Origin: Mytilus edulis
Lineage: Eukaryota; Mollusca; Bivalvia; Mytilida; Mytilidae
DNA length: 64,000 bases
Assembly: GCF_963676685.1 (NCBI RefSeq)
Contig: NC_092349.1
Span: forward strand, 77,884,604-77,948,603
Direction: 5' to 3'
Shown here: piece by piece, positions 56,581 through 64,000 of the stretch
Position numbering within the stretch: the stretch's first letter is position 1
Layout of the letters: the number at the start of each line of letters is the position of its first letter
Position numbers and translations under genes: made by a program
Notes under the pieces: model-generated
The model's database searches: none
The model's input: only the letters and a program-made list of their open reading frames with translations
Told to the model about the DNA's origin: nothing

Positions 56581-58267
56581 GTTGTCCTTTCGATTCCCCA
56601 TGGTGTTGTCCCCTGTTATCTCCATTTGATCATGAACTCAGAGAGTTGTTAGCCAAGGGACCAAAATATAGAATTCCCCAGCCCATCAACTGGAAAAAGA
56701 AATTCAAGTTACTGATGGATGCAGTTGAGGACTATGCAAGAAAATGGGTAAAGCGCGAACCAGACGAACCAGAACTGGACACTTTGTCTGAATTGATCAA
56801 AGCTATTCGATCATGCATTCAGAGGCGCATATATAAACTACGATGTAATATGAGTACTTGAGTTTCTAACCCTTTCAAGAATCCGGAGGTTGTGGATGCT
56901 TTATCCTCTTTGCATGACAAATATGTCGTTGTTCCAGCAGATAAAGCCTCCAATAATATTGTCTTCATATGTAAAATACATTATTTGCAATGTCTCACTA
57001 CAGAGCTTGGAATTGATAAAACTACTGGTAATCCTACATATTCTTTAACATCATTTACCAAGGACGAAATTTTACAAAATCATAAATCTGTCCTTCTTTC
57101 TTTTGGTATCAACATCAAAGAAAACGAAGAAAACTTGGCCTCATTATACTGGATACCTAAATTACACAAAACTCCATATAAAGAACGATACATAGCTGGT
57201 TCTTCAAAATGTTCAACTAAACATCTTTCTAAAGTACTGACTACTATTCTTTCTACAGTTAAAGATGGGCTTCAAAAATATTGTGAGGAGATATATTCTA
57301 CCAGTGGTGTTAACCAGATGTGGATTCTCAAAAATTTCAAAGATCTACTGCTTAACCTTCGATCACAATCTTTGCAATTTTGCAGCAACATAAAAACTTT
57401 TGATTCGTCTACGCTATATACTACTATTCCCCATGCTCAGTTGAAAGATCGACTTCACCATCTCATAAAACAGAGCTTTTTCTATAAAAATGGGAATCGT
57501 AGATACAAATTTCTTGTTTTGGGTTACAATAATTCATATTTTGTGAAGAATCACACTAAATCTTCCAGAAAATATACTGAAGATGATATTATCAAAATGC
57601 TGGACTTTTTGATCGACAATATATTTGTTGAGTTTGGAGGATTTATATTTCAACAGACAATCGGTATTCCAATGGGTACTAAGTGTGCACCCCTGCTGGA
57701 TGATTTGTTTTTGTACTCGTATGAAGCAGAATTCATTCAAAACCTTCTAAAAGACAAAAGCACCTTGCGAAATTCTTTAATTTTACTTTCCGATATATTG
57801 ATGGTGTTCTATCATTGAATAACCCATACTTCAGCCAATACTTACATCTCATATATCCCTGTGAACTTGAAATTAAGGATACTACTGATACTAGAAGGAC
57901 TGCTTCATACCTTGATCTTTTCCTCAATATTGACGTAGATGGACGACTTCACACGAAAATCTATGACAAACGGGACGATTTCAACTTCCCAATTACCAAT
58001 TTCCCATTTCTCAGCAGTAACATACCATCTGCCCCTTCGTATGGTGTTTACATATCACAATTGATACGTTATTCACGTGCTTGTTCACACTATATGGACT
58101 TCATATACAGAAGTGTGCTACTTACGCAGAAACTTCTCCAACAAAGTTATGAGGAGGACAGATTAAAATTGACACTCCGTACATTTTATGGACACCATCA
58201 CGAATTGGTTGATCCATACGATGTGTGTTTAACCAAACTAGCTGAGGACATTTTTACCACATGGTAG
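56581..58267 (+). pseudogene. Penelope-like reverse transcriptase, longest copy (PLE-A copy 3), inactivated
   Basis: Covers most of the RT. A conserved N-terminal region (PFDHELRELLAKGPKYRIP) begins right after a T-tract/AG. The fingers and palm follow: DKYVVVPADKASNN (motif 1-like), YWIPKLHKTPYKERYIAGSS, IKTFDSSTLYTTIPH (first catalytic Asp), and GIPMGTKCAPLLDDLFLYSY. After the active-site loop comes the C-terminal region shared with copy 1. Three lesions are visible: an in-frame TGA at 56859-56861, a frameshift near 57770-57780 that puts the catalytic loop in another frame, and YIDG instead of YIDD at 57794-57805. The codons are otherwise well preserved, so the copy is fairly young. A GIY-YIG domain is not present downstream. 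Confidence 0.8.
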
Positions 58268-59740
58268 ATTGTGGTTTGTCATTATGTCGTCTAATCTTTT
58301 AATTACCAAACGTGACTTATTCCCGATTGTGACTGTTTTGCTGAGTGTGAATTCGCATTACTATAAGACGTGTTACGGTACTTGTTTATCCCAAATTCAT
58401 GTATTTAGTTTAAATGTTTAATGTTATATTTGTAATTCTCATCGGATTTTGTCAAATGTGTTGACGTCTGTTCTATTTTATGTATGTGTTATGGAAACAA
58501 AAATTAATCACCGCCGTCATTGATTAAATTTAATTTTGGTCAACATAATCTGTACGATAATTTACGTTTGAAGTTGGATTCATAACAAACTGCACATATA
58601 TATATTATAGTTAATTGCTATTAATAAGTATTGCAATATGCATTGTGTTTAAATGCAATATCAGTATTTAGTTCTATTTTAATCTTTAATCAATTCTTAT
58701 TCTATCTTACTTTTGAGATATAGTTTTTCATATGTGACGTAATTTTTCTGCTGTTTCAGAAATTTCATATATTCAAATGTGACGTAATTTTTAATGCCTT
58801 TTCACCATCGTATGTGACGTCATTTTCATAATTTACTGCGTTGAGGTCTGGACTGAGTCGGGTGTGTCTATTCTGTGTTGGTCATTCGTTATGTATTCGT
58901 ATAAATTTGTTTTATGTAATGAGTTAATACTTCAGTTTCATTATGTATATCTGTTATATTCATTTGATAAAATTTACTGTTTGCAATAGCATTAATTGTT
59001 CTAAATAATAAGGATGTTCTTATCCCAAGCATAAAAACTTAGCCGTATTTGACACAACCTTTTTCAACTTTTGATCTTCAGTGCTGTACAACTTTGTACT
59101 TTTTTTCGCTTTCGATCTTTTATATCTGGGCGTCACTGATGAGTCTTGTGTGGACGAGGCGCGTTCTTGGCGTATTAAATTTTAAACCTGATGCTTTTTT
59201 GTTATTCATTAATCATGTGTTTCTTTGTCTAATACGTTTTCCTATTTATTTGTATTGTAGTCCTGTAATATTATGTTGTCATTTCTATGTTATATTTAAC
59301 ATTGCCATTAAAGTGCGAGGTTTGGCATGCCACAAACCCAGGTTCAACCCACCATTTTTTCCTTTAAAAATGTCCTGTACCAAGTCAGGAATATGGCCAT
59401 TGTTATATTATAGTTCGTTTCTGTGTGTGTTACAATTTAACGTTGCGTCGTTTGTTTTCTCTTATTTTTAAGTGTAATTTCACATTGCGATAAGACGTGT
59501 CACGGTACTTGTCTATCCCAAATTCATGTATTTGGTTTTGATGTTATATTTGTTATTCTCGTGGGATTTTGTCTGATGCTTGGTCCGTTTCTGTGTGTGT
59601 TAGTTACATTGTAGTGTTGTGTCGTTGTTCTCCTCTTATATTTATGCGTTTCCCTCAGTTTTAGTTTGTTACCCCGATTTTGTTTTTTGTCAATGGATTT
59701 ATGAGTTTGAACAGCGTTATACTACTGTTGCCTTTATTTA
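58268..59740 (+). repeat. 3' region of PLE-A copy 3
   Basis: Co-linear with 5254-6909 of copy 1 but with a single copy of the segment that is doubled there. It contains the decayed hammerhead (59129-59174), the GCATGCCACAAACCCAGGTT and CAACCCACCA module, the CCAAGTCAGGAATATGGCCA module (59381-59400), and the end ACTACTGTTGCCTTTATTTA (59721-59740). A 140-codon ORF (59049-59471) spans unrelated pieces and is not conserved. Confidence 0.75.
59129..59174 (+). repeat. Hammerhead ribozyme of the PLE, decayed
   Basis: GGGCGTCACTGATGAGTC (core CTGATGA intact at 59135-59141), then stem II GTC-TTGTGTG-GAC intact, but GAGG replaces the invariant GAAA and the cleavage region reads GCGTTCTTGGCG. The sequence is a clear relative of the intact ribozymes at 38833 and 42922 and lies about 0.9 kb downstream of the RT stop. 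Confidence 0.75.
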
Positions 59741-59912
59741 ACTATTTCTATTCAAGGATTTTATATAATAAATGTTTATTTTGTCGAATGTATACATAAA
59801 TTAAACAGTAATTTGAATATTATTTAAAGACAATATCTTTCACAAGATTGACTTTATTGTGTTTGCCAGTAGCCGTTGATCAACAATCAATGAAATAAGC
59901 AAACACGATAAA

Positions 59913-60098
59913 CCTTTGGTTGCCTCAAGAATTAGAACGTTTAATATACCAAGGAATCACAATATCTATTTTTAGAAAATGTTTATCGTAATAATATTAC
60001 AAAACACCCGTTGGTTGCCTCTTTATATAGATCGACAAGTGGTGTCGAATCCAGGTATATAAAAGCGTAAAATTGGTGGGTTAACAAATTATTAAAAG
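59913..60098 (+). promoter_or_regulatory. Promoter and noncoding exon 1 of TPMT-like gene 2
   Basis: Paired boxes CCTTTGGTTGCCTC (59913-59926) and CCGTTGGTTGCCTC (60008-60021), 95 bp apart. A good TATA box follows (TATATAAAAG around 60056-60065). Then comes a short leader ATTGGTGGGTTAACAAATTA ending TTAAAAG at 60098 before donor GTAGGA. The segment between the boxes (CACAATATCTATTTTTAGAA) is also shared with gene 1 and in part with the third promoter. Confidence 0.7.
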
Positions 60099-60969
60099 GT
60101 AGGATTTTTTTTTATTTAAGCAAATTTATGTTGAGTCTAAAAATAAGGAGATAAGGAGATATTGTAGGATTGCTAATGAGACAGCTTTTGTAAACAACTT
60201 GAGTTTACTGTACAGTCTACAAAATTAACTACTGTATACCTGGGGATGACAAATTCATTGTGAAAAAATGCAAGAGCTGATTTATGCCAAAAACAATAAA
60301 TAAAAAAAAAAGGGTGACGCCTTATATTAAAATATTTTAACAAAATGTTTAATAATTATTGATTATCTGGAACTAAATATAATCCTTCGCGGGTTTTTAT
60401 GAACTCAAACGTTTGCAGAAATGTAATTGTATTCTGAAATTTCAATGTCAGCTATGTTAATAAAATTATGTTCTAATTATATAGAAGAAATAGTGCGGTC
60501 TATTTAGCATCGAATTGAAGTATAGTTTTACACATGTAAAGGGTAATGACCTAAATATATCATTTCTAAGTTAGAAATGCGGGAACACTTGAAAGCAATA
60601 AATAAAAACAGTCCAAAATTTGGTTATATCTTTATATAAAGACAGTTGGGGAGTGTCCACTTGTTCTACTCCATTTAATTTGTTATAAAAATCTGTTATT
60701 TTTTTTTGACAACTCGGTGATCTGAATAGTTGATCTGGAAGCGTTTACTTTTTACATTTTACATAAAACATAAAAGTGTTAAATGACGAAATATGAGAAA
60801 ATATTATTGCGCTGTAACTTGAAGATGGGAAGGAGGAGGTACCACGAAATATTTAAAAAAATCCCTGCAATATCCTTATTTTTTAATGCAGTATTTTTTT
60901 TTTATCATTTTTGTCCTTAACTTGTTTCCTTTTTATTAAAATTTTTTAATTATTTTTTTATAGTTAATA

Positions 60970-61632
60970 ATGGAAGAGGGAGATTGCACTGTGACAGTAG
61001 ACGAGTGGGCAAAATTGTGGAAAGATGGCAAAACAGATTTTCACATTTCCGACATTTGCCCGATGTTTACTAAACACGTTGACAAACTGTTAAACAATCG
61101 TGAAAAAGTTAAAACGTTCGTTCCCCTCTGTGGAAAAGCTGTAGAAATGAAATGGCTTTGGGATAAAGGACACGAAGTTGTCGGAATCGAATGTGGTGAG
61201 GAAGCATTGAAAGAATTCTTTGAAGAAAACAAAATAGGTTACAGTATTGTAGAAGTTTCGGCGGTTAAAGGAAAATTATATAAAAGTGATGATGGAAGAA
61301 TTCGGCTATATTGCTGTGATTTTTATCTGTTTAACTCAGCTATTGAAAGTGAATTTGGTGCAGTTTGGGATAGCGGTGCTCTAAATGCCATCAACGCCAC
61401 TGACCAGGAAAAGTATGTTGCTATCATCAAATCGCTCATGGGAAATAAATGCGTGAATCTCACTGTTATTGACGACGCTACGGAATGGGAAATTCCCGTT
61501 AATTTTGACAAAATGAAGACTTGGTTCAAAGACGGGTTTAGTGTGGAAGCAAATGATTATGTGGAAGCGGACGAAAAACTAAAATCTTTTGGCATTAAGG
61601 GGCAACAACTGTACACTATATCTAGACTATAA
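60970..61632 (+). CDS. Thiopurine S-methyltransferase-like protein 2
   Basis: A 220-residue paralog of the protein at 51117-51767, identical at most positions. It keeps motif I (FVPLCGKAVEMKWLWDKGHE), the following VGIEC, YCCDFY, WDSGALNAINATDQEKY, and the C-terminal SFGIKGQQLYTIS. Differences cluster in the first 30 residues (EEGDCTVTVDEWAKLWKDGK) and near residues 95-100 (IVEVSAVKG). It is a single coding exon. The acceptor TTATAG at 60958-60963 places ATG 6 bp into the exon, as in gene 1. The intron to the noncoding exon 1 is only 865 bp. AATAAA follows at 61676. Probably a cytosolic enzyme of small-molecule S-methylation; the substrate is not known. The tandem arrangement points to recent gene duplication. 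Confidence 0.9.
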   Translation: MEEGDCTVTVDEWAKLWKDGKTDFHISDICPMFTKHVDKLLNNREKVKTFVPLCGKAVEMKWLWDKGHEVVGIECGEEALKEFFEENKIGYSIVEVSAVKGKLYKSDDGRIRLYCCDFYLFNSAIESEFGAVWDSGALNAINATDQEKYVAIIKSLMGNKCVNLTVIDDATEWEIPVNFDKMKTWFKDGFSVEANDYVEADEKLKSFGIKGQQLYTISRL

Positions 61633-61675
61633 ATTTGTATTTTGTCAATATGTACATCAAATCAAATACAAATCA

Positions 61676-61681
61676 AATAAA
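61676..61681 (+). terminator. Polyadenylation signal of TPMT-like gene 2
   Basis: AATAAA 44 bp after the stop codon, overlapped by further A/T-rich sequence. Confidence 0.55.
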
Positions 61682-61804
61682 TATTAAATCAAAGCATATC
61701 ATGTTTTATTCTATTTCATGAAAAACACAATAAAGAAATTCAATGAATACTTTTAATTTCGCATGTTGTTTTGTTATAACAGTACAATGAAAGTTAAAAC
61801 TTTT

Positions 61805-61930
61805 TTTTTGGGGGGGGAGAGAACATGAAATGGTTAATTCAAAAATACGTTGACAAAGAAAAGACAGAACGAACAACACGAAAGAGAAGAAAAACAAACA
61901 GTGTACTAAAAACTTAGGATTAAGCAACAG
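61805..61930 (-). repeat. Decayed PLE-B 3' fragment, minus strand
   Basis: The reverse complement resembles the GTGTTGTTTATTCTTTAGTT ... TTTGTCTTTTTC part of PLE-B. It faces another PLE-B fragment at 62145-62365 across the MITE at 61947-62129. Confidence 0.4.
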
Positions 61931-61946
61931 CAACCCGATCAAACAT

Positions 61947-62129
61947 TATAGTCGCCGTCAGCTGAAATTCGTTATTACAGTGCGATCACTTAAAAGGTAG
62001 GTCAGTAGTGGTTTTTCTTTTTGCGATTTATGAATGGAATGTGAAAAACTATATCTCGAGTGAACGCGATTGATAGTTAAGATTATTTTTACCGATAACC
62101 GCTACGAATTTCAGCTGACGGCGACTATA
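61947..62129. mobile_element. MITE with 24-bp perfect terminal inverted repeats
   Basis: Left end TATAGTCGCCGTCAGCTGAA ATTCGT (61947-61972). The right end is its exact reverse complement, beginning ACGAATTTCAGCTGACGG at 62104 and ending at 62129. Length is about 180 bp with no ORF. TA at each edge fits a TA target duplication, as in Tc1/mariner-type MITEs. Confidence 0.75.
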
Positions 62130-62144
62130 GAGTTCAACGAAAAA

Positions 62145-62365
62145 TGTCCCATGAGGAGCAGGATCTACTACCCCCTCCGGAGCACATGAGATCACTCCAG
62201 TTTTTGGTGGTTTTCATATTGCTCAGCAGGTTTTTTATGTTTTGATTTGTACAACGTTGTTTGTCTCTTAAATATTTTCTTTTTAAGCCTTGTCGTTGTC
62301 ATTTTAGTTTCCACTTACGAGTTTAAATGTCTCTTTGATATCTTTCGCATTTATTTTGCACTTCG
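62145..62365 (+). repeat. Decayed PLE-B 3' fragment
   Basis: CCATGAGGAGCAGGATCTAC, CTCCGGAGCACATGAGATCA, CTCTTTGATATCTTTCGCAT. It retains the order of the PLE-B tail with many changes. Confidence 0.6.
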
Positions 62366-62462
62366 AAAAAGGGGAATACTGATAATGCACATTAAAATAA
62401 GTATTGTATTGCAATAAGAATTTTGAATGCTGTATCCAAATTTTTGACAATTGCATCTATTA

Positions 62463-62640
62463 TATCTAAAAAAGAAGATGTGGTATGATTGCCAATGAGA
62501 CAACTATCCACAAAAGACCAAAATGACAAATACATTAACAACTATAGGTCACCGTACGGCCTTCAACAATGAGCAAAGCCCATACCGCATAGTCAGCTAT
62601 AAAAGCTATATCTGTTTGTTTTGGTCATATGTTGTTGTCA
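62463..62640 (-). repeat. Repeat R1 fragment, reversed
   Basis: AAGAAGATGTGGTATGATTG CCAATGAGACAACTATCCAC is the reverse of the R1 3' end. GCCCATACCGCATAGTC corresponds to the GACTATGCGGTATGTGC-like region of the family. Confidence 0.7.
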
Positions 62641-62664
62641 ATATAAGGAATTTCTATTTGATTG

Positions 62665-62790
62665 TCATACAAGTGAGAGGTTTAGCTAACTATAGAACCA
62701 GGTTCAATCCACCATCTTTTTACATAAAGAAATGCCTGTGCTACGTCAGCAATATGGCAGTTGTTTGCCATTAATACTTGGTATCTTTTA
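62665..62790 (+). repeat. Dispersed module: GGTTCAATCCACCA plus GTCAGCAATATGGCAG
   Basis: GTGAGAGGTTTAGCTAAC ... CAGGTTCAATCCACCATC (62699-62716), then TGCCTGTGCTACGTCAGCAA. It matches the module in the PLE-A tails (6500-6600, 59315-59410). GGTTCAATCC fits a pol III B-box consensus, so the module may derive from a tRNA-type promoter. Confidence 0.5.
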
Positions 62791-63272
62791 GTTTTGACTG
62801 TGCCATTCGAAATATGACTTTCCGTTTGGAATTTTCTTATATTTGGGTATTTTTGCCTTTTTACTATTTGCAGATTACACGCTGTCTATCATTTTTAGTG
62901 AGAACTCTACAGGCACAGTATTGCAGATCTGTTAATATATATGCTAACAGTATATACCATGTATGTATTTTTTATGTTGTTTTGATTTTCATTACTATTG
63001 TTATTGTTTACGTTTTGTGGTGGTGTTTATTGACATTTTGATTTCCTATTCTTTCACGTGTTTCATCCATAATGCTTTACTGTTGTATTCATTAGAAAAA
63101 AGTCAAAAAATGTATACCAAAGTAGATTTTGCCTAAGGAATTTCATATACATATTAGATAATGTAAGCGAGAATGTAAGTCAAAATCATTTTAGATATTA
63201 TCCCACTAGTAGTGATTATTTTGAAGCCATATGTGTTGGTGGACGTTAAGCACTTATAAATCAGGTAATTTC
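62791..63272. other. No gene recognised
   Basis: AT-rich spacer between the dispersed module and the third promoter copy. Confidence 0.4.
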
Positions 63273-63477
63273 ATTTGGTAGCCTTCAAATTGAAACGCCT
63301 ATTATACCAGAATGTTTCAATATGTATTATTAGAAAATTTATTGATTATAACAATATCATTTCCGTAATCCCTTTGGTTGCCTCAAATTATAGAACGATG
63401 TCTAACTGTAAAATATATATTAGTTGACTTCGGAGATATAAACTCATAAATAAACTGGTGGTTTAACAGAACAAACG
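63273..63477 (+). promoter_or_regulatory. Third TPMT-type promoter and noncoding exon 1
   Basis: A diverged first box (CATTTGGTAGCCTTCAAATT, 63272-63291) and a perfect second box CCTTTGGTTGCCTC (63371-63384) followed by AAATTATAGAAC. A TATAAA lies at about 63437. The leader AACTGGTGGTTTAACAGAAC ends ACAAACG at 63477 before donor GTATTG. The order and spacing match the promoters of the two TPMT-like genes. No coding exon appears before 64000, so the gene it serves would lie to the right of the window. Confidence 0.6.
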
Positions 63478-64000
63478 GTATTGTTAAACTCGTTTGTTGT
63501 AACTTTTCTTCAATTTGTGATAAGTTTCTCAATTTTCAATTAAAGAACTTAATTCCTAAAACGAAATATATTTTTTGTTGCTGGTTTGTTATATTTAGAA
63601 TTTAACAGTTTCTTTTTGTGTACTATTTACGAATACACGGAAAGTGGAGGGTTGAAGACTGATACATATATTTATCTCCGTCACAATTGAATGAGGTTTT
63701 TTTCTTCTTCTAAACATGTTAATCCAGTAACCTGCGTCATGTATGCCGAAACTATTGTTTGTTTTACTTAATTGTTTTTAAAATAAATATGGACGTTCGT
63801 CTTCTCGTTCAGTTGTTTCACATTTGTCATGCCAGAGCCTTTATAGATTACTATGCGGTACGACTTTTTCTTATTGGGTTGGGTCCTACGTTCACGGGGA
63901 CTTATAGTTGTTCACATCTTTGATTTCTCGTCTTTGGTCAAAAGTGGTCTAATTAACAATTTTGGAAGATCTCCATTTGAAATAACATTTATTCTAATCT
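63478..64000 (+). other. Presumed intron 1 of a third TPMT-like gene
   Basis: Starts at donor GTATTG and runs off the window. It contains a partial R1 repeat (63795-63890: TTGTTTCACATTTGTCATGC, TTACTATGCGGTACG). No acceptor plus MEE/MEN-type start like those of the other two genes is seen before the end. Confidence 0.45.

Overview
The window looks like nuclear DNA of a bivalve mollusc, most likely a mussel (Mytilidae). Genes are sparse, AT-rich and split by introns with GT/AG borders. The recognisable families (Roc-COR, BIR, C1q, thiopurine methyltransferase-like) are ones that are expanded in bivalves. Intergenic DNA is crowded with repeats that I recognise as typical of mussels, including elements carrying hammerhead ribozymes. 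No bacterial-style operon, CRISPR array, rRNA or tRNA gene was seen. The species call is an inference from content, not from a search.

Layout. 1-4.2 kb: the 3' part of a gene with a COR-type exon, followed by two exons that encode one BIR zinc-binding domain. 4.8-6.9 kb: a 5'-truncated Penelope-like element (PLE family A here). 9.1-13.7 kb: a very recent 2,192-bp tandem duplication involving a GTTAAC-rich inverted-repeat element. 14.0-28.1 kb: a satellite array with a 927-bp four-monomer higher-order unit and a 3,708-bp super-period. It is split by a 3.8-kb DNA transposon (14489-18280; CCCGTACGAAAA termini), which itself contains a reversed PLE fragment. 28.7-32.3 kb: a fold-back transposon with very long inverted arms and a perfect 9-bp target duplication. 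32.6-34.5 kb: hairpin minisatellite, a MITE and a dead LINE 3' end. 37.0-40.1 kb: a three-exon minus-strand gene for a small secreted protein with an LRAT/NlpC-like His...Asn-Cys signature. 38.8 and 42.9 kb: two hammerhead ribozymes with intact cores. 43-45 kb: an old tandem duplication.

47.3-64 kb: a tandem cluster of thiopurine S-methyltransferase-like genes. Two complete coding exons are present (51117-51767 and 60970-61632). Each is preceded by a noncoding first exon and by a conserved pair of promoter boxes. A third copy of promoter plus first exon at 63.27-63.48 kb predicts a third paralog beyond the window. Between the paralogs lie a minus-strand membrane-anchored C1q-type gene (52.8-54.7 kb) and the fullest PLE copy (56.6-59.7 kb), whose reverse transcriptase is dead (stop, frameshift, YIDD to YIDG) and whose 3' region holds a decayed hammerhead.

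The genes do not form one pathway. COR/BIR and C1q families are generally linked to cell death and innate immunity, and the methyltransferases to small-molecule methylation. All exon joins come from reading splice signals and codon phase by eye. RNA-seq would settle them.
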